Of a stretch of 64,000 nucleotides of DNA, positions 16,158 through 26,003 are shown piece by piece. Source of the DNA: Massilia sp. Root418 (GTDB lineage Bacteria; Pseudomonadota; Gammaproteobacteria; Burkholderiales; Burkholderiaceae_D). The DNA lies in NCBI RefSeq assembly GCF_001425265.1, contig NZ_LMEC01000024.1:248001-312000 (forward strand). The letters are read 5' to 3'. Numbering within the stretch: position 1 is the first letter of the stretch; each line of letters begins with the position of its first letter. Made by a program: the position numbers and the translations under genes. The notes under the pieces were generated by a model that made no database searches, had not been told where the DNA came from, and saw only the letters and a program-made list of their open reading frames with translations.

Positions 16158-16237
16158 GGCGGGTTACGGCTGCGCCTAACCCGCCCTACGTTGCAGCGAT
16201 ACGCTGTGTAGGGCGGGTTAGCGCAGCGTAACCCGCC
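16158..16237. repeat. REP-like palindrome pair (inverted, BIME-like)
   Basis: Two copies of the dispersed element face each other: 16158-16190 (GGCGGGTTA ... TAACCCGCC plus CCTACG) and 16209-16237 (TAGG plus GCGGGTTA ... TAACCCGCC). They fill most of the 101-bp gap between the deaminase and the ABC binding-protein gene and may trim or stabilise the upstream mRNA. Confidence 0.85.
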
Positions 16238-16253
16238 GTCCCAGGACCCATCG

Positions 16254-17600
16254 ATGAACATCACATCACTACTGACAGCATTGATGGCCCTGGGCGCCGC
16301 AACGTGCGCCTTCGCCGCGCCGCCGGTCCAGAAAATCGAATTCTGGACTTTCAGCATGAAACCCAAATTCACACCCTACTTCGAGGGCCTGGCGCGCAAC
16401 TACGAAGCCAGCCACCCCGGCGTGAAGGTCGAATGGGTCGACTTCCCATGGGACATCATCCAGACCAAGCTGGTCACCCGCATCGTGGCCGGCACGCCGC
16501 CCGCGCTGGTCAACCTGAATGTGCCCTGGGCCGATGAATTCGCACGCGACGGCCTGCTCACGCCGGTCGATGCGCTGCTGCAGGGCGCCCGCCAGCGCTA
16601 CCTGGCCAGCGCGCTGGAAGACCTCACCTTCAGCGGCAAGACGTACGGCTTCCCCATGTACAGCAACGTCGCGGTCATCAGCTACAACACCGAGATCTTC
16701 AAGGCCGCCGGCCTGGCGCGCGCGCCGCGCAGCCTGGACGAGCAGCTCGCGTTCGCGCGCCAGATCGCCCAGCGCACCGGCAAGGCCGGCCTGTGCCCCG
16801 CGCTGGCCAAGATCGACGGCCTGATGATGCAGCAAGGCCTGCCGGTGATCAAGGACGGCCGCGCAGCCTTCAACTCGCCGGCGCACGTGGCGCTGATTGC
16901 CAAGCTGGCCGAGACCTACAAGGCCGGCGGCCTGCTAAAGGACAGCCTGTTCGCCGAGGACAACTTCCCCGCCGCGATCGACGCCTACAAGGGCGGCCGG
17001 CTCGGCATGCTGCTGGCGCCGCCGACCGCCGTCAAGCGCATCGAAACGGACGCCAGGGACATCTATGCAAAGACCGACGTGGCGCCCGCGCCGCTCGGCC
17101 CGACCGGCATTGCCGACGGCGGCTGGCTGGTGCACTTTGCCGTGCCTGCCGGGGTGGACAAAAAGCTGCTGCCGCAGATCGGCGAGTTCGCCCGCTATCT
17201 GACCAACGATGCGAACCAGCTGGCTTTCGCCAAACAGGCCAGCGTGTACCCGGCGGCGGCCGAAGCGTCGCGCGATCCGTTTTTCCTGGCGGTGCCGGCC
17301 AATGCGGGCGCTGCGGAGAAGGCGGTGTCGGCCGGGGCGGTGTCGATGCCGCATTCGCATACGCTGTACGTGTCGGGGGTGACGGATTATGACGAGTTGC
17401 GGCGCTCGCTGGTGAAGGCGGTCGAAGCCGGCGTGACCGGACGGCAGGATATCAAGCAGGCGCTGGATGCGGCTGCCGCTGTCTGGAACAAGAAGCTGGG
17501 CCGGCAGCCGCGCAGCGCTTGGCGGCTTACGCCTGCGGCTAACCCGCCCTACTTGACGCTACAGCCGGCGCAGGCAACGACTGCGGGGGCGGTGCTGTGA
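16254..17600 (+). CDS. Periplasmic sugar-binding protein of an ABC importer
   Basis: The 448-residue product has a signal peptide (ending CAFA) and the family 1 extracellular solute-binding (MalE/UgpB-like) fold: IEFWTFSMKPKFTPYFEGLARNYEASHPGVKVEWVDFPWDIIQTKL, then PALVNLNVPWADEFARDGLLTPVD. The setting in a GlcNAc operon suggests GlcNAc or chito-oligosaccharides as ligand. Codons 423-433 are derived from a REP-like repeat (RLTPAANPPYL), so the C-terminal tail looks like a later addition. The last 4 bp overlap the first permease gene (GTGA). The ribosome-binding site is weak (AGGA). Confidence 0.9.
   Translation: MNITSLLTALMALGAATCAFAAPPVQKIEFWTFSMKPKFTPYFEGLARNYEASHPGVKVEWVDFPWDIIQTKLVTRIVAGTPPALVNLNVPWADEFARDGLLTPVDALLQGARQRYLASALEDLTFSGKTYGFPMYSNVAVISYNTEIFKAAGLARAPRSLDEQLAFARQIAQRTGKAGLCPALAKIDGLMMQQGLPVIKDGRAAFNSPAHVALIAKLAETYKAGGLLKDSLFAEDNFPAAIDAYKGGRLGMLLAPPTAVKRIETDARDIYAKTDVAPAPLGPTGIADGGWLVHFAVPAGVDKKLLPQIGEFARYLTNDANQLAFAKQASVYPAAAEASRDPFFLAVPANAGAAEKAVSAGAVSMPHSHTLYVSGVTDYDELRRSLVKAVEAGVTGRQDIKQALDAAAAVWNKKLGRQPRSAWRLTPAANPPYLTLQPAQATTAGAVL
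17521..17552. repeat. REP-like palindrome inside the 3' end of the binding-protein gene
   Basis: GGCGGCTTA (one mismatch) and TAACCCGCC flank a short loop and are followed by CTAC. The element is read in frame and encodes residues of the solute-binding protein tail. Confidence 0.8.
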
Positions 17601-18463
17601 GCACGCGGCGGACCACTTTGGCGGCGTGGCTGTTCCTGGCGCCTGCGCTGGTTTTGCTGGCGGCGTTTTCGTTCTGGCCGGTCGGCTTCGGCTCTTACCT
17701 GGCCTTCACCGATTACAGCCTGATCCGGCCTACCTCATGGGTGGGGCTGGATAACTTCCGCTACATCTTCGATAACGAGATGTTCGTCACCGGCTTGAAA
17801 AATTCGCTGGTATTCCTGCTGATGGTGCCCTTCGTGCAGGTCGGCGCGCTGGGCCTGGCGGTGCTGGTGAATAACCGCCTGCCGGGCATTCGCCTGTTCC
17901 GCGCCGCCTTCTACGTGCCGGTGGTGACCACCGTGTCCGTGGTCGGCATCATGTGGGGCTTCATGTTCCACGAGCAGGGTGCGCTCAATTATGTGCTGAT
18001 GGCGATGCGCTTCGCCGATGCCCCCATCGGCTGGCTGTCGAACGATACCCTGGCGCTGTTCTGCATCATGTTCGTCACGCTGTGGCGCGGCCTGGGCTGG
18101 TATATGGTGATGTACCTGGCCGCGCTGCAGGCCGTACCGGCGGACATGCAGGAAGCCGCCATCCTCGACGGCGCCAGCCGCTGGCAGCGTTTCTGGAAAA
18201 TCACCGTGCCCATGCTGCGCCCCACCATCATGGTGTGCACCATCCTGTCCGTGCTGGCCGCGCTGAAGGCCTACCAGGAGGTGGACGTGCTAACACAGGG
18301 CGGACCGATGAACTCCACCTTCACCGCGCTGTACTACTCGTACGACCAGGGGCTGAAGCATTTGAAGCTGCCGCGCGCGCTGGCCGCCAGTTTCGTGGTC
18401 TCCGTATTTTGCGTCGGCATCGCCATGCTGTGCCTGCGCTACCTGAAGCCGAGGCAAAATTGA
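17597..18463 (+). CDS. ABC sugar permease, MalF/UgpA type
   Basis: The 288-residue inner-membrane permease has six predicted helices beginning LAAWLFLAPALVLLAAFSFWPVGFGSYLAF. The ABC-ATPase-contacting EAA loop is seen in MQEAAILDGASRWQRFWKITVPMLRPT. It forms the heterodimer with the next gene product and works with the binding protein upstream and the UgpC/MsmK ATPase encoded at 22173. The GTG start overlaps the binding-protein stop by 4 bp. Confidence 0.93.
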   Translation: MSTRRTTLAAWLFLAPALVLLAAFSFWPVGFGSYLAFTDYSLIRPTSWVGLDNFRYIFDNEMFVTGLKNSLVFLLMVPFVQVGALGLAVLVNNRLPGIRLFRAAFYVPVVTTVSVVGIMWGFMFHEQGALNYVLMAMRFADAPIGWLSNDTLALFCIMFVTLWRGLGWYMVMYLAALQAVPADMQEAAILDGASRWQRFWKITVPMLRPTIMVCTILSVLAALKAYQEVDVLTQGGPMNSTFTALYYSYDQGLKHLKLPRALAASFVVSVFCVGIAMLCLRYLKPRQN

Positions 18464-19269
18464 AAGCGCGCACCGCCCTGCACTACGCCGTGCTGTGCGC
18501 CATCGCACTGGTGTGCGTGTTCCCGTTCTGGTGGACGGTGGTGACGGCCGTTTCCACCGAAGGCAACATCTTCGCCTTCCCGCCCACCTTCTGGCCCAAG
18601 TCGCCTTCGCTGGCGAACTTTGAGGAAGCGTTCCGCGTGATTCCCTTCCTGGCCTTCTTCAAGAACTCCATCCTGATCGCCGCGTTCACGGTGTTCTGGA
18701 AGCTGGCGCTGTGCTCCATGGCCGCCTACCCGCTGGCGCGCATGCAGTTCAAGGGACGCCAGCTGGTGTTCGGGCTGATCCTGGCCACCCTGGTGCTGCC
18801 CTCCGAGGTGAACTTCCTGGTCAACTTCATCACCGTGACAAAACTGAGCCTGGTGGACACCTACGCCGGCGTGATATTGCCCAACGTGGTGACCGCGGTC
18901 GCCATCCTGCTGCTCAAGCAGGCCTTCGAGGAAGTGCCGCAGGACCTGATCGACGCGGCGCGCGTGGACGGCGCTTCCGAATGGATCATCTTCACCCGCA
19001 TCATGCTGCCGCTGATCGCGCCCTGGCTGGCCACGGTGGGCATCCTGACGGCGGTGGAGGCGTGGAACGAATACATCTGGCCTTCCATCGTGATGAGCAA
19101 GCCGGACGAGTTTCCGCTGTCGGTGGGCGTGCTGTACCTGCGCGGCACCTTCGGCAGCAGCACCCGGGTGATCGCCGCCGGCACGGTGCTCACCATCCTG
19201 CCCACGCTGGCAGCTTTCCTTTTCACCCAACGTTACTTCATGCGCGGCATGGACGGAGCAGTCAAATGA
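18460..19269 (+). CDS. ABC sugar permease, MalG/UgpE type
   Basis: The 269-residue permease starts LKARTALHYAVLCAIALVCVFPFWWTVVTAVSTEGNIF and carries the EAA motif VPQDLIDAARVDGASEWIIFTRIMLPLIAPWLA. I set the start at the TTG at 18460, which overlaps the previous stop (TTGA) and has GAGG 5 bp upstream. This gives the normal MalG length; no in-frame ATG exists until well inside the conserved region. It pairs with the MalF-type subunit. Its stop overlaps the GH3 gene start (ATGA). Confidence 0.9.
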   Translation: MKARTALHYAVLCAIALVCVFPFWWTVVTAVSTEGNIFAFPPTFWPKSPSLANFEEAFRVIPFLAFFKNSILIAAFTVFWKLALCSMAAYPLARMQFKGRQLVFGLILATLVLPSEVNFLVNFITVTKLSLVDTYAGVILPNVVTAVAILLLKQAFEEVPQDLIDAARVDGASEWIIFTRIMLPLIAPWLATVGILTAVEAWNEYIWPSIVMSKPDEFPLSVGVLYLRGTFGSSTRVIAAGTVLTILPTLAAFLFTQRYFMRGMDGAVK

Positions 19270-20753
19270 ACCACCAGGAACTTCGAAAAATCGCCGGCCA
19301 GCTGATCATGATCCGCTTCCCCGGCACCGTGCTGGACGAGGCCACCGCCGATTTCATCCGCACCAACAGCATCCGCGGCGTGTGCCTGTTCCGAGGGAAC
19401 ATGAGCGATTCCGAACAGCTGGCCAGGCTGACCGCCGACCTGCGCGCCGTGATGGGCCCGGACGCGCTGATCGCCATCGACCAGGAAGGCGGCGCCGTGG
19501 TGCGTTCCACCTGGGTGCCGGCGCCGCCCGCCGCCATGGGCCTGGGCGCGGCCGACGACACCGACCTGGCCTACCGCACCGGCGCCGCCGTGGCGCGCGC
19601 GGTCAAGTCGCTGGGCTTCAACTGGAACTTCGCGCCGGTGCTGGACCTGAACAACAACCCCAACAACCCGGTGATCGCCGAGCGCTCCTTCGGCGCCGAG
19701 CCGCAGCGCGCCGCCGAGCTGGCGATGGCCTGGATGGCGGGCAGCCACGCAGAAGGCGTGGCCTGCTGCGTGAAGCATTTCCCCGGCCACGGCGACACCC
19801 ACGTCGATTCGCACCGCGACCTGCCCACCGTGGACAAGCCCTTGTCCGAACTGGAGAACTTCGAGTTCAAGCCCTTCAAGCTGGCCGCGCCCACGGCGCC
19901 CGCGATGATGACGGCGCACATCGTCTACCCGTCCATCGACGCCGGCAACCCGGCCACCATGTCGCCCGCCATCCTGGACGGCCTGCTGCGCAAGCAGTGG
20001 CACTACCGTGGCGTGATCATCACCGACGGCATGGACATGCACGCCATCGCCGGCCGCTACGGCGTGGGCAACGCCGCCGTGCGCGCGCTGATGGCCGGCG
20101 CCGACATGGTGATGGCGCTGGGCACCCCGGAAACGCAGGACGAGACCCTGAACGCCATCGCGGCCGCGCTGGCCGAAGGCTCGCTGCCGCAGGCCGGCGT
20201 GGACCAGCGCCTGGCGCGCCTGACGGCGCTGGCGCAAGCCTACCCGTGCAAGCCGCGCTCCTACAAGGAAGACGCGGCCGACCGCGAAGTGATGGCCGAA
20301 GGCTGGCGCCGCGCCCTCACCGCGCGCGGCGACCCGCAGCGCCCGGCTGCCGGCGCCAGGGTGCGCCTGGTGGCGCGGCAGGACGTGGTGAGCGACGGCG
20401 TATCCGAAGCGGGCGTGCCGGCCGCCGCGGTGGCGGCCTCGCTGGGCCGGCTATACGACGTGGAGCTGGTGACCTATTCGGACGCCGACGCCTTCGACTG
20501 GTCCGCGCTGCCGCAGGACGGCCGCTACACGGTGCTGGCCTCCACCTCGCGCCTGCGCTACGGCGCCGGGCCGCGCGCCACGTGGACACCGGACCTGCAC
20601 CTGGCGCTGTGGAATCCCTACCAGGCGCTGGACATCGCCGCGCCCGCGCTGATGACCTACGGCTTCGCCGCGCCCGCGCTGGAGGCGGTCAACGCCTGGC
20701 TGTCCGGCGAACTGGAAGCGCAGGGCCGCTGCCCGGTGCCGGGTTTCGATTGA
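19266..20753 (+). CDS. Glycoside hydrolase family 3, beta-N-acetylhexosaminidase (NagZ-like, extended)
   Basis: The 495-residue product has the GH3 N-domain with IAIDQEGGAVVR, the NagZ-type loop KHFPGHGDTHVDSH carrying the Asp-His catalytic dyad, and the nucleophile aspartate in ITDGMDMHAI. There is no signal peptide, so it acts in the cytosol on imported GlcNAc disaccharides or muropeptides. NagZ is usually about 340 residues; the extra ~150 residues form a second domain (VRLVARQDVVSDG...). GH3 enzymes with this extended layout include N-acetylglucosamine phosphorylases, so phosphorolysis is an alternative. The ATG overlaps the permease stop. Confidence 0.88.
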   Translation: MNHQELRKIAGQLIMIRFPGTVLDEATADFIRTNSIRGVCLFRGNMSDSEQLARLTADLRAVMGPDALIAIDQEGGAVVRSTWVPAPPAAMGLGAADDTDLAYRTGAAVARAVKSLGFNWNFAPVLDLNNNPNNPVIAERSFGAEPQRAAELAMAWMAGSHAEGVACCVKHFPGHGDTHVDSHRDLPTVDKPLSELENFEFKPFKLAAPTAPAMMTAHIVYPSIDAGNPATMSPAILDGLLRKQWHYRGVIITDGMDMHAIAGRYGVGNAAVRALMAGADMVMALGTPETQDETLNAIAAALAEGSLPQAGVDQRLARLTALAQAYPCKPRSYKEDAADREVMAEGWRRALTARGDPQRPAAGARVRLVARQDVVSDGVSEAGVPAAAVAASLGRLYDVELVTYSDADAFDWSALPQDGRYTVLASTSRLRYGAGPRATWTPDLHLALWNPYQALDIAAPALMTYGFAAPALEAVNAWLSGELEAQGRCPVPGFD

Positions 20754-20785
20754 CGAAGCAACAGACGGCGCCGGCCGCCGCATCC

Positions 20786-20820
20786 CGTAGGGCGGGTTAG
20801 CGCGCAGCGCGTAACCCGCC
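20786..20820. repeat. REP-like palindrome (single copy)
   Basis: CGTAG followed by GGCGGGTTA, a GC-rich loop and TAACCCGCC. It lies between the GH3 gene and the MFS permease gene, oriented like the right-hand members of the paired copies. Confidence 0.85.
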
Positions 20821-20860
20821 AGACCGACGCGCACACATATAACAACAGGATGACGCAATA

Positions 20861-22168
20861 ATGGAAAAGACCACCACCCGCAGCCCCATGGCCTGGGTCC
20901 CCACGCTGTACTTTGCGCAGGGCCTGCCCTTCTTCGCCGTGGCGCTGATCGCCAGCCTGATGCTCAAGTCAATGGGCGTGCCGAACGACGACATCGCGCA
21001 CTGGACCGCCTACATCGGCTTCGCCTGGGTGTTCAAGCCGCTGTGGAGTCCCTTCCTGGAACTGGCAGGCAGCAAAAAACTCATCGTGGTCGGTTTCCAG
21101 CTGGCCGGCGGCGTGTGCCTCGGCCTGGTGGCGCTGGCGCTGCAGCTGCCGTTCTGGCTGTCCGCCTGCGTGGCCGTGCTGGCCCTGGTGGCGGTCTGCT
21201 CGGCCACCCACGACATCGCCTGCGACGGCCTGTACATCGCCAGCCTGACTGAAAAGCAGCAGGCCGAATATGCCGGCTGGACCGGCACCTTCTTCAACGC
21301 CGGCCGCTTCATCTCGCTGGGCGGGCTGGTGATCCTGGCCGGCTACCTGGAAAAATCGCAGGGCGTGGTGCCCGCCTGGACCATCATCTTCTGCATCCTG
21401 GCCGCCACCATGGTGGCGCTGGGCCTGTACCACAGCTGGGCGCTGCCGCCGGCCTGGAACGTGGTGACGCCGGACACCACGGCGGCCGGCATCGCCCGCA
21501 CGCTCAAGGACGTCATCATCGACTATGTCAACAAGCCTGGCATCTGGGTCTCCATCCTGTTCATCATCCTGTTCCGCGCAGGCGAGGCGCAGATCCAGAC
21601 CATCGGCCCGCTGTTCCTGCGCGAAGCGCGCCACCTCGGCGGCCTGGGGCTCACCACGTCCGAAGTGGGCGCCGTGTACGGCACCACCGGCACCATCGCC
21701 TTCATCATCGGCTCCATCGCGGGCGGCTACTTCACTTCCTGGCTGAGCCTCAAGCGCGCCATGCTGTGGCTGATCCTGGCGGTCAACCTGCCCAACCTGG
21801 CGTTCTATTTCCTGTCCACCTACCAGCCCACCGACCTCACCGTGATCGGCGCGGCCCTGAGCGCCGAGATGTTCGGCTACGGCTTCGGCTTCGTCGGCAT
21901 CATCCTCTACATGATGCAGGTGGTCGCCCCCGGCAAATACCAGACCGCGCACTACGCCTTCTCCACCGGCGTGATGCAGCTGGGCTTCGTGCTGTTCAAA
22001 TACGTGAGCGGCAATATCCAGCTGGCGCTCGGCTACCAGAAGTTCTTCATCTGGGTGCTGCTCTCTGCCATTCCCGTGCTGGTGCTGTCGCAGCTCATCC
22101 CCATGACCTCGCGCGCCGCCAAGGCGGGACCGGCTGCCCCGGCGCAAGCACCGGCCACCGCGAGCTAA
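20861..22168 (+). CDS. AmpG-like MFS permease (GlcNAc or anhydromuropeptide import)
   Basis: The 435-residue, about 12-helix protein starts MAWVPTLYFAQGLPFFAVALIASLMLKSMGVPNDDIAHWTAYIGFAWVFKPLWSPFLE. This is the AmpG/PAT signature in which the first helices carry YFAQGLP and FKPLWxP. AmpG proteins import GlcNAc-anhMurNAc; related permeases in chitin loci import GlcNAc or GlcNAc oligomers. Its position between the hexosaminidase and the ABC ATPase fits either. It starts 107 bp after the GH3 gene, across a REP element. The ATPase gene follows 4 bp after the stop. Confidence 0.83.
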   Translation: MEKTTTRSPMAWVPTLYFAQGLPFFAVALIASLMLKSMGVPNDDIAHWTAYIGFAWVFKPLWSPFLELAGSKKLIVVGFQLAGGVCLGLVALALQLPFWLSACVAVLALVAVCSATHDIACDGLYIASLTEKQQAEYAGWTGTFFNAGRFISLGGLVILAGYLEKSQGVVPAWTIIFCILAATMVALGLYHSWALPPAWNVVTPDTTAAGIARTLKDVIIDYVNKPGIWVSILFIILFRAGEAQIQTIGPLFLREARHLGGLGLTTSEVGAVYGTTGTIAFIIGSIAGGYFTSWLSLKRAMLWLILAVNLPNLAFYFLSTYQPTDLTVIGAALSAEMFGYGFGFVGIILYMMQVVAPGKYQTAHYAFSTGVMQLGFVLFKYVSGNIQLALGYQKFFIWVLLSAIPVLVLSQLIPMTSRAAKAGPAAPAQAPATAS

Positions 22169-22172
22169 GTCC

Positions 22173-23303
<1,131 letters not shown>

Positions 23304-23397
23304 CTGCGGTTACAATTCACGCACTTTTGAAACCCGGCGCGCGTCCCTTTTTATGGGAGAATATGCGTTTGTCTTTATCTAGATTGAAGGATTATCC

Positions 23398-24708
23398 ATG
23401 TCCAAGTTTCGTTTCGCACGTACCAGCCTGATCGTTGCCGCACTCGGCCTGAATTTCGCACCGGCCCTGCTGGCTGGCGTGCACGCCGCTGAAAAAGCGG
23501 CGCCCGCCCCGGAAGCACCGAAGCCTGACAGCGTGCGTCCTGAACTCTTCAAATTGATGGACCCGGCCCAGATCAAGGAACTGATGACGGCCAAGAACTA
23601 CGCCGAAGTCCAGAGCCGCATCACCCAGGCCGAAGCGCTGCCGAACCTGACGCCGTACGAAGTATTCGTGCTGAACCGCATGAAAGTATCGCTGGGCTCC
23701 GTCACCCAGAACAACGCCATGACCATCCAGGGCCTGGAAGCCGTACTGGCCTCCGGCAAGCTGCCGGCCGCCGACCAGGGCGACTTCATCCAGGCGCTGG
23801 GCAATCTGTACTACAACACCAAAGACTATCCGAAGGCCATCGCCACCTTCAATAAATACGCCGAAGTGACCGGCGACGCCACCAAGCTGCGCCCTTACGT
23901 GCTGCGCGCCTACTACTTCAACAACGACTTCGCCACCGCGAAAGCCGAGCTGCTGAAAGACCTGGAAGCGAACACCAAGGCCGGCAAGACGCCCGCGCTG
24001 GAAGAGCTGCAACTGCTGGCCAACACCGGCGCCAAGTCCAAGGACACCGCCACCTACCTGATTGCCGTCGAGAAGCTGGTGCAGTTCTACCCGACCGACG
24101 ACTACTGGATCGACCTGCTGAGCCGCACCCAGGGCAAGGCCACCTACTCGACCCGCTTCGCGCTGGACGTGTACCGCCTGGAGAAAGCCGCCGTCTCGAA
24201 AATGTCCCAGGAAGACTACATGGAGATGGCTGAACTGGCGCTGCTGGCCGGCCAGCCGATCGAAGCCAAGAAAGCCATGGACGCGGGCTATGCAGCCGGC
24301 GTGCTGGGCACCGGCGGCAACGCGGACAAGCACAAGAAGATTAAGGCGCAAGCCGACAAGCAGGCTGCGGACGACGTGAAAAACATCGCCAGCGGCGAAG
24401 CGTCGGCCAAGAAATCGAAGGACGGCACCGGCCTGGTCAACCTGGGCTACGCCTACGTGACGCTGGAACAGTTCGACAAGGGTATCGACCTGATCCAGCA
24501 AGGTATCGCCAAGGGCGGCCTGAAAAACGCCGACGACGCCAAGCTGCGCCTGGGCTACTCCTACGCCATGGCCGGCAAGAAGGAAGAAGCCATCAAGGTA
24601 CTGGAAACCGTGCAAGGCGCCGACGGCCGCGCCGACCTGGCCCGCTACTGGATCCTGTGGGTTAACCGCCCAAGCACCTCGGCAGCCGCCGCATCCGCCG
24701 CCAAGTAA
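23398..24708 (+). CDS. Exported tetratricopeptide-repeat protein
   Basis: The 436-residue product has a signal peptide (ending GVHA). Helical TPR-like repeats follow, for example GDFIQALGNLYYNTKDYPKAIATFNKYAEV, LRPYVLRAYYFNNDFATAKAELLKDLE and GTGLVNLGYAYVTLEQFDKGIDLIQQGIAKGG. Periplasmic TPR proteins act as scaffolds. The location between GlcNAc transport and NagX-like genes suggests a link to the same regulon, but the 94-bp upstream gap may hold its own promoter. It is followed by a large palindrome that can terminate transcription. The partner is unknown. Confidence 0.8.
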   Translation: MSKFRFARTSLIVAALGLNFAPALLAGVHAAEKAAPAPEAPKPDSVRPELFKLMDPAQIKELMTAKNYAEVQSRITQAEALPNLTPYEVFVLNRMKVSLGSVTQNNAMTIQGLEAVLASGKLPAADQGDFIQALGNLYYNTKDYPKAIATFNKYAEVTGDATKLRPYVLRAYYFNNDFATAKAELLKDLEANTKAGKTPALEELQLLANTGAKSKDTATYLIAVEKLVQFYPTDDYWIDLLSRTQGKATYSTRFALDVYRLEKAAVSKMSQEDYMEMAELALLAGQPIEAKKAMDAGYAAGVLGTGGNADKHKKIKAQADKQAADDVKNIASGEASAKKSKDGTGLVNLGYAYVTLEQFDKGIDLIQQGIAKGGLKNADDAKLRLGYSYAMAGKKEEAIKVLETVQGADGRADLARYWILWVNRPSTSAAAASAAK

Positions 24709-24722
24709 GCCGCTCCACTGCT

Positions 24723-24766
24723 AAATGGGGTCAGGGTTAATTATTTAATTAACCCTGACCCCATTT
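24723..24766. terminator. 44-bp near-perfect palindrome, bidirectional terminator-like
   Basis: A 21-bp arm (24723-24743) is the exact reverse complement of 24746-24766, with only TT between. The arms start AAATGGGGTCAGGG and the 3' arm runs into TTTTTT. It sits 14 bp after the TPR stop and 7 bp before the next ATG. It would act as an intrinsic terminator of the TPR gene; the GGGGTCAGG arm also resembles repeat-associated palindromes. Confidence 0.85.
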
Positions 24767-24773
24767 TTTATCC

Positions 24774-26003
24774 ATGCCACGTCTCCTCAGTCTCGACGCG
24801 TTCCGCGGTTTCGTCATCCTGGCCATGATCTGGGTGAACTATATTGCCGGCATGCCGGGCATTCCGTATTGGCTGGAGCACACGGGGCCGAAGGCGGACG
24901 GCATTACCGTGCCCGACCTGGTGTTCCCCGCTTTCCTGTTCATCGTGGGCATCGCCATTCCGCTGGCGCTGAACAAGGAAGGCGGGCGCTTCAGCGCGGC
25001 CTTGCTTGGCCGCTTTCTGTGGCGCGCCGGCAGCCTGATGGTGGCCGGCGTGGTGCTGGCCAATGCCTACCGCTACGACGCCACCGCCGCCCTGCTGCCG
25101 CGCGCGGTCTACTTTGTGCTGTTTTACGTGGCGATGATTCTGCTGTGGCGGCAGACGGCGCAGCGCGGCGCGGCCTTCTGGGCCGGGCTGGCGCTGATGG
25201 CCTTCCTGCTGCTGTCGTTCCGGGGGCAGCTCAATGCGGAATTCAGCAGCGTCTACCTGCAGCACACCTGGTGGGGCATCCTCGGCATGATAGGCTGGGC
25301 TTATCTGCTGTGCAGCGTGATCTACGTGGCGGTGGACAACAAGCGTGTGCCGCTGCAGCCTGCCCTGCTGGCGGCGCTGGTGCTGCTGATCGTGCTCTAC
25401 CTGGCCGGCACGGCCGGCGTGCTGCCGCTGCCCCCGGCCTTGAATGCGCTGGTCAACGTGCCGCAGGTGCTGGGCTCCACGTCGGCCAACGTGCTGGCGG
25501 GGGCACTGGCCGGCACGCTGTTCCTGCGCCGCACGCCGCGCGCGGACGCCGGCCTGCCGCCCGACGCCGCCGCCGCCCCGCCGGCCGCCCTCCACCGCCG
25601 CCGCATTGTGCTGATGGGTGCCTTCGCGCTTGCACTGTTCGGCGCCGGCATGCTGCTGCGCCCACTGCACGGCATTAACAAGATCCAGGCCACCGAGTCC
25701 TACACGCTGGTGTGCTCCGGACTGGTGCTGGCATTGTTCCTGCTGTTCTACGTGCTGATCGACGTGTTGCAATGGCGCGCGTGGAGCGCGCTGCTGATGC
25801 CGGCCGGGGCGAACGCGCTGTTCGCCTATATCGCGCCGGACCTGTGGGAGCAGCTGGCGGCGGTGCTGCATCTGCCGCGCTGGTGGTGGCCCTGCCTGGA
25901 ATCGGGCGGCGTCCCGGGCTTGCTGAACGCCGCCGTGCTGGCCGTGGCCATGATGGGACTGACGGCGCTGGCCAACCGTGCCGGCCTGCGCCTCAAGTTC
26001 TGA
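24774..26003 (+). CDS. nagX: NagX-like membrane protein (DUF5009 / heparan-alpha-glucosaminide N-acetyltransferase-like), copy 1
   Basis: The 409-residue protein has 9-11 hydrophobic helices and begins LSLDAFRGFVILAMIWVNYIAGMPGIPYWLEH...DGITVPDLVFPAFLFIVGIAIPLAL. The 'LDxFRG...MI.VN...PDLVFPxFLFIVG' signature belongs to the NagX/DUF5009 family, related to the lysosomal HGSNAT acetyltransferase. NagX is found in proteobacterial chitin/GlcNAc regulons and may acetylate or transport amino sugars; its activity is not settled. Its stop (TGA, 26001-26003) directly abuts the stop of the convergent second copy. It starts only 7 bp past a strong hairpin, so ribosome access may be limited. Confidence 0.82.
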   Translation: MPRLLSLDAFRGFVILAMIWVNYIAGMPGIPYWLEHTGPKADGITVPDLVFPAFLFIVGIAIPLALNKEGGRFSAALLGRFLWRAGSLMVAGVVLANAYRYDATAALLPRAVYFVLFYVAMILLWRQTAQRGAAFWAGLALMAFLLLSFRGQLNAEFSSVYLQHTWWGILGMIGWAYLLCSVIYVAVDNKRVPLQPALLAALVLLIVLYLAGTAGVLPLPPALNALVNVPQVLGSTSANVLAGALAGTLFLRRTPRADAGLPPDAAAAPPAALHRRRIVLMGAFALALFGAGMLLRPLHGINKIQATESYTLVCSGLVLALFLLFYVLIDVLQWRAWSALLMPAGANALFAYIAPDLWEQLAAVLHLPRWWWPCLESGGVPGLLNAAVLAVAMMGLTALANRAGLRLKF

